Shown: one piece after another, positions 45,055 to 53,797 of the stretch
How the letters are laid out: each line of letters opens with the position of its first letter
How positions within the stretch are numbered: the stretch's first letter is position 1
NCBI GenBank assembly: GCA_024710355.1
Contig: JANJUX010000054.1
Span: forward strand, 1 to 64,000
Reading direction: 5' to 3'
DNA: 64,000 bases
DNA from: Candidatus Rifleibacteriota bacterium
GTDB lineage: Bacteria; Muiribacteriota; Ozemobacteria; Ozemobacterales; Ozemobacteraceae
The notes under the pieces: generated by a model
Database searches by the model: none
What the model was told of the DNA's origin: nothing
The model's input: only the letters and a program-made list of their open reading frames with translations
Program-made: the position numbers and the translations under genes

Positions 45055-45075
45055 CCACAGATCGACACGGATAAA
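45055..45075. repeat. Short dispersed-repeat-like element between buk and ptb
   Basis: CCACAGATCGACACGGATAA matches a short sequence that I recall as widely scattered in intergenic DNA of many environmental genomes (CCACAGATnnACACGGAT). Only one copy is seen here. Confidence 0.3.
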
Positions 45076-45135
45076 CTCAGATGCAGCCTGAAAATGTGTT
45101 TTAATTACCGATAAAAGACCCATCAAGGAGAGAAT

Positions 45136-46023
45136 ATGAATTTTGCAGATATCGACAAACTTCTCGGCACTCGCCGGGTTCCGCTAGCAGTATGCATGCC
45201 CGAAGAAACTGATACGGTCATGGCCGCCTACGAAGCCAGCAACATGGGCTTTGTCGAATGTATTTTCGTCGGCAACCAGGAAATAATCAAGGGCTACATT
45301 GACCAGGTCGCCCCCGGTTTCAAACCGGAAATCATTCATGCCGCGACTCCCGAAGAAGCCGCGTTCAAATCAGTTGAACTGGTGCGCACCAACCGCGCCA
45401 GCGCCCTGATGAAAGGCAATATATCGACCCCGATCCTGCTCAAGGCCATTCTCAACAAAGAAACCGGCATCAAAAACTCCGACGTGCTTTCGCACGTTCT
45501 TGTCTTCGAGTGGGAAAACAGCCTGCGCTTTCTCACCGATGGCGGCATGCTCCCCCACCCGACCCTCGAAGAAAAAATCGAACTGATCAACAATGCCAAA
45601 GCACTCGCCAAAAAGCTCGGGTGTGATGTTCCCCGCGTTGCGGTTCTCTCGTCAGTAGAAAAGGTTAACCCGAAAATTCAGAGCACTCTCGACGCCGCTG
45701 TTCTCGCCAAAATGGGCGAACGCGGCCAGTTCGGCAAAGATTGCATCGTTGACGGCCCGCTGGCCCTCGACAACGCCATATCTCTTGAATCTGCGCATCA
45801 CAAGGGTCTGTTCAACGAAGTGGTCGGCCGCGCCGACATTTTGATCGCTCCAGATATCGACACCGGCAACATTCTGGGCAAAACCCTGCTTTATTTCGGC
45901 AATACGCCGGCTGGCGGCATGATTATCGGCGCCCGCTGCCCGGTAGTCATGCTCTCTCGATCAGACGACCGCCAGACCCGGATTAATTCGATCAAACTGG
46001 CCCTGGCCGCTGGAAAAATGTAA
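45136..46023 (+). CDS. ptb: Phosphate butyryltransferase
   Basis: 295 residues of the phosphate acyltransferase family, converting butyryl-CoA and phosphate to butyryl phosphate for butyrate kinase. Landmarks are RRVPLAVCMPEETDTV at the start, NRASALMKGNISTPILLKA, DGPLALDNAIS and APDIDTGNILGKTLLYFG, as in Ptb. AAGGAGAG lies before the ATG. The final 32 bases overlap the convergent TPR gene. With buk this completes a substrate-level phosphorylation route to butyrate or isovalerate; the upstream beta-oxidation-type genes are not in the window. Confidence 0.92.
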   Translation: MNFADIDKLLGTRRVPLAVCMPEETDTVMAAYEASNMGFVECIFVGNQEIIKGYIDQVAPGFKPEIIHAATPEEAAFKSVELVRTNRASALMKGNISTPILLKAILNKETGIKNSDVLSHVLVFEWENSLRFLTDGGMLPHPTLEEKIELINNAKALAKKLGCDVPRVAVLSSVEKVNPKIQSTLDAAVLAKMGERGQFGKDCIVDGPLALDNAISLESAHHKGLFNEVVGRADILIAPDIDTGNILGKTLLYFGNTPAGGMIIGARCPVVMLSRSDDRQTRINSIKLALAAGKM

Positions 46024-47413
46024 AGAAGATTCGCAGCAATCCGGTCAACAGACGAATTGCCACCCGGCTCAGACGAAGAATGCCACTGCCGGGTGGCAAT
46101 TTTGCCAATGACGGGCCAACTCTGCGATAAAGTCTTATAAACACCCGACCCGGCCAGTAATGGCGCAGACAGTTATCACGCCAGCTCCGCAGAAAGACCG
46201 TTTCGGGGTGCTCTTCGCCAAAAACTCTGGTGGCAACGAAGCAGAGCTCATCCTTCTCGTCTTTTTCAGATCTGTCTCTGAAAATTGAGTAAACATCGAA
46301 GGTCGAATCGATCTGTCTGATTCTTTCCATTGTTTTTTGAGCCTTCAACGGCTCTGCCGATCTGATATGGCAACGATAAACACCGGCCAGAGCCGTCAGA
46401 TTGTTACCGTCGAAGGCTATTGCGTCAAGAAAACGGCTGAGTGCACTTTCAACCTTAGCGATCTGGCCAGGGCTGCCGGGTTTTTCAAGTTCAGCCTTAC
46501 TGAGCAGGTCGAGCCCTTCTTTGAGGTTCTGATCGAAAATCTGGGCTTCAAGAGCTTTTTTCAGGCGCTGCGCCCGCGAATTATTCGGGTTGTTCTTGAG
46601 AACCGCAAGAACACAGGCCTGTCCTTCCTTGAGGTGCTTCAGTTTCTGCAAAGCCTCGGCCTTGGCAAGCAGCAGATCAGGGTGCAGCGGGTCGGTTTCG
46701 AGCCCCAGGTTCACGACCTCGATAACTGCGTCGTAATGCGCACTCTCTTCGTGTTTCTTTGCCGCGGCACAGGTTGCCTGCGAACGGGTTTCGGTCAAAT
46801 CACGCCAGTATTTGCGTGCCTCGGTCAAACGATTCTGAAAAAAACTCTGATGCTCGACATCGCCAAGCTCGGTATAAATCTGCACCAATGCCTGAATCGC
46901 CGCCGTTTCATTCGGTTCGAAATCGAGAATGGCGATATATGACCGTGCCATCTCCTCAAGGTCTTCTCGATGCGAATGCCAGAAGGCTTTTGCATAGGGT
47001 GCCATATTATCACGATCATGTGCGTCGGGATTTTCTTCGATGAATCGCGAAGTTTTCGCTATCAGCTGATTCCATTGTGCCCGGCATTTATTAAGGTTGT
47101 CCTGAATGACATCCTGGCGAAAGCGCTCATAATCGTATTTATCATGCATGAATACCGGCCACTCGAAAAAGAGCCGGCGAAAATGTTCGTAGGCTTCCTT
47201 CTTCTGTCCCTGTTTCTCGCGCAGTCTGCCCACCCGGTAAAAATAGGCGGCCGTCTCGCCATTTTTCTTTTTCAGCTCATCCAGCTGAGTCTGGGCGGCA
47301 TCAAAGCGTTCAAGCAGCAGAGCGTCCTCGAATGCGCCGTTAAAATCACGTTGCGCATCGGTAAAAAATTCGTTTTGCGTTTTCAGACCCTTTTCCGTTT
47401 TTTCAGCTGACAT
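45992..47413 (-). CDS. TPR protein with CFI-box C-terminal domain
   Basis: 473 residues. The main part is a set of irregular TPR-like helical repeats (ALLLERFDAAQTQLDELKKK, AIQALVQIYTELGDVEHQ, LLLAKAEALQKLKHLKEG). The C-terminal 85 residues carry a CFI-box-like element: CFVATRVFGEEHPETVFLRSW, then PGRVFIRLYRRVGPSLA and a hydrophobic helix ending at the C-terminus. This element is known as a C-terminal tag (CFI-box-CTERM) in many proteins and is thought to be membrane-associated; its role is unknown. GAGG precedes the ATG. It overlaps the ptb gene at the 3' end by 32 bases. Confidence 0.75.
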   Translation of the reverse strand: MSAEKTEKGLKTQNEFFTDAQRDFNGAFEDALLLERFDAAQTQLDELKKKNGETAAYFYRVGRLREKQGQKKEAYEHFRRLFFEWPVFMHDKYDYERFRQDVIQDNLNKCRAQWNQLIAKTSRFIEENPDAHDRDNMAPYAKAFWHSHREDLEEMARSYIAILDFEPNETAAIQALVQIYTELGDVEHQSFFQNRLTEARKYWRDLTETRSQATCAAAKKHEESAHYDAVIEVVNLGLETDPLHPDLLLAKAEALQKLKHLKEGQACVLAVLKNNPNNSRAQRLKKALEAQIFDQNLKEGLDLLSKAELEKPGSPGQIAKVESALSRFLDAIAFDGNNLTALAGVYRCHIRSAEPLKAQKTMERIRQIDSTFDVYSIFRDRSEKDEKDELCFVATRVFGEEHPETVFLRSWRDNCLRHYWPGRVFIRLYRRVGPSLAKLPPGSGILRLSRVAIRLLTGLLRIFFTFFQRPGPV

Positions 47414-47456
47414 GGTCAGTCCTCATTATTGCTTTCTTTTTTTTAATCCTCTCAAT

Positions 47457-47486
47457 ATGATACAATAATACCACCAGATACAACAA
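47457..47486 (-). promoter_or_regulatory. Possible promoter of the CFI-box TPR gene
   Basis: On the minus strand, TTGTTG, an 18-base spacer, then TATCAT, about 45 bases before the ATG at 47413. Confidence 0.4.
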
Positions 47487-47515
47487 TATTTTAGGAAAGA
47501 GCGTGAGAGTGCCAG

Positions 47516-49051
47516 ATGTTTTCTCAAATCTCTGCTGCCACCATCGACGGTTTTGAGGCCCTGCCCGTTTCAGTCGAAACCGATATTGCCGGCGGTCTGC
47601 CGGGCTTCGAAATCGTGGGCCTGCCCGATACCTCGGTATCAGAATCACGCCAGCGCATCAGAACCGCGATGAAAAATTCCGGCTGCGCTCTGCCCGCCGG
47701 CAAAATCATCATAAACCTGGCCCCCGCCGACCTGAGAAAAGAAGGCTCGGGGTTTGACCTGCCGATTGCAGTTTCGATACTGGTTTCTCTCGGGCAATTA
47801 CCCGCTGAACCAGCTGCAAAATATCTGTTCGCCGGCGAACTCAGCCTGAATGGCGAACTCCGTCACACCAGAGCCATTCTGCCACTGGCTCTGATGGCGC
47901 TGCAGTATGGCTATAAAGGCATCGTCATACCCAGAACCAACACCCGCGAAGCGCTCGTCGTACCAGACCTTGAAGTTCTCGCCTTCTCAAACCTTGCAGA
48001 ACTGATTTCTGCCTTCTCAGGCGCCACACCCCTGCGCCCCGAAAATCGCGATGCCGGCCATTCTGAACCGTCCCCCGAAACCACGCACACGACCGACATG
48101 TCGACAATCAAAGGTCAGGCCATGGCACGCCGGGCCCTCGAGATTGCCGCGGCCGGAAATCATAATATCCTGCTCGCAGGCCCCCCTGGCTCCGGCAAAA
48201 CACTTCTGGCCAAAGCCCTGCCCACCATTCTGCCGCCGCTCGACTTTGTCGAAGCTCTCGATGTGACCCGTGTCTACAGCATAAAAGGTTTGCTGCCGCC
48301 AGGGGCCGGTCTGATCAGACACAGACCTTTCCGCGAACCGCACCACACAATTTCTGACGTTGCCCTGATCGGTGGCGGGCGCGTTCCGGCACCGGGTGAG
48401 GTTTCGCTCGCCCACCACGGCGTGTTGTTTCTCGATGAATTGCCCGAGTTCCGCAAGTCAGTGCTTGAAGTTCTGCGCGAGCCTCTGACCTCGGGTACGG
48501 TATCGATATCGCGAGCGGCTCAGACCTGCCAGTTTCCGGCCCGGTTTCTGTTTGCGGCAGCGATGAACCCTTGCCCGTGCGGCTTTTCTACTGACCCGGC
48601 ACACAACTGCATCTGTTCAACCGGGCAGCTGGCAAAATACCGTCAGAAAATTTCGGGGCCGCTGCTCGACCGCATCGACCTTCAGATTCAGGTGCCAAGG
48701 CTCAAGCCTGAGGAAATGGCGGGCAAGCCGACCGGCGAAACCTCTGAAACAATCAGAAAACGGGTCATGGCGGCAAGAAACTTTCAGAAACAGCGCAACG
48801 CCAGAGCCGGCGAATTCCTCAACGCGCATCTGCCCGGCAAACTTCTCAACGAGATCTGCCAGATCAGCGATGCCGCGCACAGTATTCTGTTGAACGCAGC
48901 CCGCAAATTTGCGCTTTCGGCCCGCGGCTATGACAAGGTCATCAGAATCGCCCGCACCATTGCCGATCTCGAAGAGGCGAAAGAAGTTCAGATTCCTCAT
49001 ATCGCCGAAGCGCTGCAGTATAGAACCAGAGACCCGTTTCAAAGTGATTGA
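47516..49051 (+). CDS. comM: YifB/ComM family Mg-chelatase-like AAA+ ATPase
   Basis: 511 residues, complete. The N-terminal Lon-like domain (GGLPGFEIVGLPDTSVSESRQRIRTA) is followed by an AAA+ module with Walker A GPPGSGKT, Walker B VLFLDELPEF and sensor NPCPCG, then the C-terminal Mg-chelatase helical domain (LSARGYDKVIRIARTIADLE). ComM is a hexameric helicase that promotes branch migration when transformed DNA is integrated; homologues also occur in non-competent bacteria. Gene stands alone between divergent and downstream units. Confidence 0.93.
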   Translation: MFSQISAATIDGFEALPVSVETDIAGGLPGFEIVGLPDTSVSESRQRIRTAMKNSGCALPAGKIIINLAPADLRKEGSGFDLPIAVSILVSLGQLPAEPAAKYLFAGELSLNGELRHTRAILPLALMALQYGYKGIVIPRTNTREALVVPDLEVLAFSNLAELISAFSGATPLRPENRDAGHSEPSPETTHTTDMSTIKGQAMARRALEIAAAGNHNILLAGPPGSGKTLLAKALPTILPPLDFVEALDVTRVYSIKGLLPPGAGLIRHRPFREPHHTISDVALIGGGRVPAPGEVSLAHHGVLFLDELPEFRKSVLEVLREPLTSGTVSISRAAQTCQFPARFLFAAAMNPCPCGFSTDPAHNCICSTGQLAKYRQKISGPLLDRIDLQIQVPRLKPEEMAGKPTGETSETIRKRVMAARNFQKQRNARAGEFLNAHLPGKLLNEICQISDAAHSILLNAARKFALSARGYDKVIRIARTIADLEEAKEVQIPHIAEALQYRTRDPFQSD

Positions 49052-49057
49052 TCAGGA

Positions 49058-49086
49058 TTGACAGTTTTGCCTGCTGTTTGTAGCAT
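49058..49086 (+). promoter_or_regulatory. Sigma-70-type promoter of the cNMP-binding/MinD gene
   Basis: Consensus TTGACA, a 17-base spacer, then TAGCAT, 28 bases before the ATG at 49115. Confidence 0.65.
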
Positions 49087-49114
49087 GTGCTTATAGAAAC
49101 GTAGAGGAGCAACC

Positions 49115-50560
49115 ATGGTTCAGACTGATTTTCTCAAGGCTGTATCGCTTTTTTCAGAACTTTCAGATGAAGAACTTCGCAATGTCAGCAAACAGGCCGA
49201 AGTCGTCAATTTCGTCAGAGACGCATTCATCTGCAAAGAAGGGCAGCAGGCCGATTCGATGTTCATCATCAAATCAGGCATCGTTCAGATTTTCTGCGAT
49301 GATGGCAAGGGCGGCCGCAAGGTTCTCACCCATCTCAAACTTGGCGAATATTTCGGCGAAATGGCGCTTCTGACCGAGGAACCGCGTACTGCCTCAGCCG
49401 TGGCACTTGCCGAAACCGAAGTCATCAGAATCAACAAAGACAGCTTTCACACCCTGCTGAAAACCAGCCCCGGTGTCTCTCTCAGCATTATCAGAACCCT
49501 CTGCAACCGCCTGTCGAAAACCAATATCGGCTCGGCTCAGACCAAGATGCACAACGTTTATGCGATTCTTGGCCCCGACACTTCTTCCGGAAAAAGCCTT
49601 TTTGCCCGCAATCTGGCCATGGCGATGCAGAAAGAACTCGGCTGCGACGTGCTGCTCTATGACCCGAACCTGCGCGACGACAGAGTTGCCCGCAGCCTCG
49701 GCGTCGAAAAACGCTCACGTATCATCGACGAACTGATCGACCGCGAAAAAATCACCGACCTCAAAAAATTCGTTGTCAAAACCGACTGCGGTCTTCTCAC
49801 TCTTCTGCCACAGGAAAACGGCCTCACCGACGTCAGACTCAAGGAATTCCATACCTTCTCTCTGATGCAGACCGTCATGGAGCACTATGAATATGTGGTC
49901 GTCGATTCAAGCTCGATGTTCACCAAAGTCACCAAGGAAATCGTGCAGAACTGCGACAAGATCATCTATCTGATCTCGAGCAAAAACGTCTCGATCACCG
50001 GTCTGATGGATCACTTCGACGAAACCCGCCGTGGCTGGAAAGTCGCACCCGAAAAAATCGTTTTCGGCGTCAACCACATGACCGACGACCCGACTCAGGA
50101 AAGCCTGATAACCGAAAAAGATCACGAAAGAATCAGCTTCGAAATACCGTTCTGTAAAGAACTAAAGGGCAAGCGCGACCCGGAAACACAGCTTCTGGTG
50201 CAGACCGCACCCGATCATCCGCTCAGCAAAGTCTGCCGCAAACAGACTATGAAGGTTCTTTTCGATCAGACCATCGGCCTCTTCATGCCGACTTTCGACG
50301 ATGAACCCGCCAGAGCCGAGCTTGCCAGGCGCTGGGTTGAAAGTGGCGTAACTGAATTTTCACAGACCCTTAAAAACGTCGAAGTTCAGGGCCCGGTCAC
50401 CCGTCACGGCGGTCTGTACCACATTCTGACCGGCCACACCTCAAAGTGGAGTCTCAATGATCAGGTGGTGAAGATTGTCGATTTCTCGAACCGCTTCAAA
50501 AAAGAATTCAACGTCGGCAGCCTGATTCTCTCTCTCAACAACCAGGAAAGCATTATCTGA
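49115..50560 (+). CDS. Cyclic-nucleotide-binding domain fused to MinD/CpaE-like ATPase
   Basis: 481 residues. Residues about 5-125 form a cNMP-binding domain with the phosphate cassette GEYFGEMALLTEEPRTASAV, which has the usual Glu and Arg, so a ligand is likely. Residues about 145-405 are a MinD-like P-loop domain: GPDTSSGKSLFA, DVLLYDPNLRDD and YVVVDSSS, with a Walker B Asp but without the classic KGGxGK signature lysine. The last 75 residues are unassigned. It has a consensus promoter, GAGGAG ribosome-binding site and strong terminator, so it is a single-gene unit. It may couple a nucleotide signal to positioning; CpaE-like ATPases place Tad secretion systems. That link is inference. Confidence 0.78.
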   Translation: MVQTDFLKAVSLFSELSDEELRNVSKQAEVVNFVRDAFICKEGQQADSMFIIKSGIVQIFCDDGKGGRKVLTHLKLGEYFGEMALLTEEPRTASAVALAETEVIRINKDSFHTLLKTSPGVSLSIIRTLCNRLSKTNIGSAQTKMHNVYAILGPDTSSGKSLFARNLAMAMQKELGCDVLLYDPNLRDDRVARSLGVEKRSRIIDELIDREKITDLKKFVVKTDCGLLTLLPQENGLTDVRLKEFHTFSLMQTVMEHYEYVVVDSSSMFTKVTKEIVQNCDKIIYLISSKNVSITGLMDHFDETRRGWKVAPEKIVFGVNHMTDDPTQESLITEKDHERISFEIPFCKELKGKRDPETQLLVQTAPDHPLSKVCRKQTMKVLFDQTIGLFMPTFDDEPARAELARRWVESGVTEFSQTLKNVEVQGPVTRHGGLYHILTGHTSKWSLNDQVVKIVDFSNRFKKEFNVGSLILSLNNQESII

Positions 50561-50572
50561 GCCTTTTGTTCG

Positions 50573-50611
50573 AACCGGGCAGTCTGAAGAACTCAGACTG
50601 CCCGGTTTTTT
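50573..50611. terminator. Strong bidirectional terminator
   Basis: AACCGGGCAGTCTGA (50573-50587) pairs with TCAGACTGCCCGGTT (50593-50607) around a 5-base loop, followed by a T run. It serves the plus gene before it and, being symmetric with A/T flanks, possibly the minus M48 gene. Confidence 0.9.
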
Positions 50612-51848
50612 ATTGCGCCGCTTTAATGCGCTCGACTGCCGGCGGGTGCGTGTAAAGCCAGAATACCCTGAATGGGTGTGGCAGCAGCTCGGACTTGTTA
50701 TCTCGCGACAGCCTTATCTGAGCATTGACATAGGTATCGCGCAAACCGGTCAACTCCAGAGCAGCACGGTCAGCCTGTCTTTCCATAAACTGACTGATCT
50801 GGCTTTCGACCGGCGCAACAAACAGCTGCAGAAACATGACGATGATTATCAGAAAGGGTATATTCGCCGCGCTGTCGATGCCCTTCAGGCCGAACCACGA
50901 CACCGGTTCCAGCCAGCCGTAGATATAAAACCATGCCAGGCAGCAGAACAACACACCCAGCGCCCCGAGCGAGAGTCCCCAGGCAACGTGATTGTGCCTC
51001 CAGTGACCGGCTTCATGTGCAAAAATAAGCGCCGCCTCATCTGGCGTGTGACTTTTGATGAGAGTGTCGTAAAGAACGATGCGTCTGAATGACCCAACCC
51101 CGGTAAAATAAGCATTCGTATGGCTCGAATAGCGGCTTTCGTCGATGACATAGATTTCCTTAACCGACATACCGGCTTTTTCGGCCATTTTAAGCAATCC
51201 CTCGCGGAATTCTCCCTGTTCAAGCGGTTGCTGATTGTAAAACAGCGGTGTAATGACGAGAGGCACGAAAAAAGTTACCACCAGAGCGAAGCCGCCCATG
51301 ACCACTGGCACGACAAATGGCCATCGCCCCGGAAACCACCTGATAACTGCAAGAAACAGCATAAATACGATCGTCTCGAACAGAACGCTCAGGCCGACTG
51401 CCTTGGCATGTTTCAGCAGCCAGCCGGCGAAATCTATGCGCGCGAACCCTGCGGCCGTTTCCCTGAAATGGCCGAAGTAGATGGCTGATGGCAATGACAA
51501 CAGCTGAATAATAAGGAGAAACGCGAGAATGAACAACAGATCACCGCGGAAAGTGCCCGCTCCTGCGAGCGCATTAGCTCTTTGCCAGAGATCGGAAAAA
51601 ACACCGAAGCGCAAAAGAGCCACCAGCACCGAGGCATACAAAATGCCATACACCGTTTTGAACCAGAAGCCGCGCAGTGCATATTCGCGACCGGCAGAAA
51701 TATCTGCCTGACTGAAAAACCTAAGGACTTCGCCAGTTGCCGCCGGATCAGTGTCACCGGTGTATTGTGCCCAGAGAAGCAGGCTTCTTAGAATCAGCCA
51801 GCCAGCGAAGAGAAGCCAGAAACAACGTTCTATTTTTTCAGGATTCAT
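50610..51848 (-). CDS. M48 family membrane metallopeptidase (Ste24/CAAX-protease-like)
   Basis: 412 residues with about six or seven membrane segments. The zinc motif HExxH is AHEAGHW (His278, Glu279, His282), and a third ligand Glu lies in FMERQADRAAL. SRYSSHTNAYFTGVG and RIVLYDTLIKSHTPDEAALIFAHE are typical of Ste24-type M48 proteases. In bacteria they act in membrane protein quality control; there is no reason to assume prenylated substrates. A TTGACT-17-TAGATT promoter lies upstream on the minus strand. Confidence 0.9.
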   Translation of the reverse strand: MNPEKIERCFWLLFAGWLILRSLLLWAQYTGDTDPAATGEVLRFFSQADISAGREYALRGFWFKTVYGILYASVLVALLRFGVFSDLWQRANALAGAGTFRGDLLFILAFLLIIQLLSLPSAIYFGHFRETAAGFARIDFAGWLLKHAKAVGLSVLFETIVFMLFLAVIRWFPGRWPFVVPVVMGGFALVVTFFVPLVITPLFYNQQPLEQGEFREGLLKMAEKAGMSVKEIYVIDESRYSSHTNAYFTGVGSFRRIVLYDTLIKSHTPDEAALIFAHEAGHWRHNHVAWGLSLGALGVLFCCLAWFYIYGWLEPVSWFGLKGIDSAANIPFLIIIVMFLQLFVAPVESQISQFMERQADRAALELTGLRDTYVNAQIRLSRDNKSELLPHPFRVFWLYTHPPAVERIKAAQ

Positions 51849-51854
51849 CTGTTC

Positions 51855-51883
51855 AATCTATTTTTTATCTGTCGCATAGTCAA
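51855..51883 (-). promoter_or_regulatory. Sigma-70-type promoter of the M48 gene
   Basis: On the minus strand, TTGACT, a 17-base spacer, then TAGATT, just before the ATG at 51848. Confidence 0.6.
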
Positions 51884-51949
51884 GAAATTGAAAAATTTGA
51901 CTTGCAGAAGTCATCTGCAGACGTTAAATTCAGCAACGTTGAGCATATT

Positions 51950-52180
51950 ATGGTTACCTCTAACAAAGCTGTGTCAAAATCTTCGACAACTGGTGGCAAA
52001 AATGCGGCGGGCCGCATCAACTGCCGTGAATGCCAGTATTTTTTCGTGACCTGGCAGGTTTCGGCCCCGTATGGCTGCAAAGCGCACGGATTCAAGTCGG
52101 CCCAGCTCCCCTCGATGGTGGTATTTTCAAGCTCCGGCCAGCATTGTCTGCTGTTTCGTCAGCGTGTGCACCAGGCTTAA
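51950..52180 (+). CDS. Small Cys-rich protein, conserved-looking
   Basis: 76 residues from the ATG at 51950; the track's longer frame runs into the M48 promoter region and gives low-complexity sequence. The core is CRECQYFFVTW, PYGCKAHGFKS, LPSMVV and SGQHCLLF: four spaced cysteines with aromatic residues, which resembles a small zinc- or iron-binding fold of a widespread uncharacterised family that I cannot name with certainty. An inverted repeat TGCAGA/TCTGCA lies at 51903-51919, ahead of it. murC follows after about 180 bases. Confidence 0.6.
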   Translation: MVTSNKAVSKSSTTGGKNAAGRINCRECQYFFVTWQVSAPYGCKAHGFKSAQLPSMVVFSSSGQHCLLFRQRVHQA

Positions 52181-52363
52181 ATAAATTGCATGCCCTCGCT
52201 TTTTATGCTATCCTGACTGCCGGTTTTTGCAAAGAACCTTCATTCCAGAAGAATTGCATTGTCTGATTTTTTCTCTAAGGTCCCGCCGGATAACGACCGA
52301 TAGTTATTGAGAAAAAGTTCCTGCAACAGTCAGGCAAATGCAAGGAGGCGCAGAAAAAAGCAG

Positions 52364-53779
52364 ATGACACGTCGAAACAGGATACACTTTATTGGCATCG
52401 GCGGCGTTGGAATGAGTGGTCTGGCCAGTATTTTCCTCAAAAAGGGTTATAAAATCTCGGGCTCAGATCTCAACAGTAACGACAGAACTGAAGATCTCAA
52501 AGCCCAGGGCGCCAAGATTTATGCGGGTCACAACGCCCGCAATATTCCCTCTGATGTGGGCCGGGTCGTAGTTTCTACAGCTATCACCAGCGACAATCCA
52601 GAACTGGTCGCAGCACACCGCCGCGGTCTGCCGACCGTTCACCGCTCAGACCTCCTGGCAGAGCTTTTCCTCGACTCGAACTGCGGCATCGCCGTAGCTG
52701 GCTGCCATGGCAAAACCACTGTCAGCTCGATGATCGCAACCGTGCTCAAAGTTGCCGGCAAAGACCCCACCTGTGTTATCGGCGGTCATGTCGCAGCTCT
52801 CAATGGCAATTCATCAGCGGGAAACATCAATCTGATGGTCGCTGAAGCCGATGAAAGCGATGCAACCTTTCTTAAATATTTCCCGCAGTATGGCGTTATC
52901 ACCAATATCGATAACGATCACATGGATCATTACTCAAGTCTCGAAGCCATTATCAAAGCCTTCGAACTGTTTGCCAGCCATATTTCGCAGGAAGGGGCCC
53001 TTTTTCTCTGTGCCGACGACCCCATCACCCGCAATCTCAATGTTCCTGAAAAATTGCGCACCATCACCTACGGCATCAACACAGCCTCGGACCTGATGGC
53101 CGAAAATATCAGCCTGCACCCGTTCGGGTCAAGCTTCGATCTTCTGGTTGGCGGGCAGAACTATGGCCGCTTCCATCTCGAAGTTCCCGGCCGCCACAAC
53201 GTTCTTAACGCTCTGCCGGTAATAGGCTTCTGTCTCGAAGTCGGCCTTGCCCTCGAAGCCATTCAGACCGGTTTCGCCGTTTTCCACGGCGCCGGCAGAC
53301 GCTTCGAAATCAAAGGCCAGGTCGAAGGCGTCACCGTCATCGACGATTACGGTCACCACCCCAACGAAATCAAAGCCACTCTTGAAGCCGCCACCAGCCT
53401 TGGTGCCCGCCGCGTCGTCGTCGTTTTTCAGCCGCACCGGTATTCAAGAACCCTGTTCCTGTCTCAGGAATTCGGCCGCTGCTTCGATAACTGCGACAAA
53501 CTTTTCATCACCGACATTTACGCAGCATCTGAAAAGCCTATTCCCGGGGTTACCAGCAAGGTAATTCTTGACCACATGCCGGTTGCACATCGCCGCAAGG
53601 TTAAAATGGTAAAAAACGTCGACGACGTAAAATACCACCTCCTCAACTATGTTGAGCCAGGCGATGTAGTGTTCACCATCGGCGCAGGAAGCATCACCAG
53701 AATCGGGCCCGAAATTCTTGAAAGTATGAAAGCCCGCAGTCTGACCTATTCAAGCCTTCCTGTAAGCGCAGCTGTCTAA
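52364..53779 (+). CDS. murC: UDP-N-acetylmuramate--L-alanine ligase
   Basis: 471 residues from the ATG at 52364; the track's TTG (52307) would add 19 residues before the conserved start. IHFIGIGGVGMSGLASIFL is the N-terminal UDP-binding loop, GCHGKTTVSSM the ATP P-loop, EADESDATFLKY and YGHHPNEIKATLEA complete the Mur ligase motifs. It adds L-alanine to UDP-MurNAc, the first step of the peptidoglycan peptide. AGGAGG lies 15 bases upstream, rather far. No other mur genes surround it, unlike in the usual dcw cluster; only a 37-residue peptide gene follows. Confidence 0.93.
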   Translation: MTRRNRIHFIGIGGVGMSGLASIFLKKGYKISGSDLNSNDRTEDLKAQGAKIYAGHNARNIPSDVGRVVVSTAITSDNPELVAAHRRGLPTVHRSDLLAELFLDSNCGIAVAGCHGKTTVSSMIATVLKVAGKDPTCVIGGHVAALNGNSSAGNINLMVAEADESDATFLKYFPQYGVITNIDNDHMDHYSSLEAIIKAFELFASHISQEGALFLCADDPITRNLNVPEKLRTITYGINTASDLMAENISLHPFGSSFDLLVGGQNYGRFHLEVPGRHNVLNALPVIGFCLEVGLALEAIQTGFAVFHGAGRRFEIKGQVEGVTVIDDYGHHPNEIKATLEAATSLGARRVVVVFQPHRYSRTLFLSQEFGRCFDNCDKLFITDIYAASEKPIPGVTSKVILDHMPVAHRRKVKMVKNVDDVKYHLLNYVEPGDVVFTIGAGSITRIGPEILESMKARSLTYSSLPVSAAV

Positions 53780-53797
53780 CAAATGTGGAGCCCCGAT

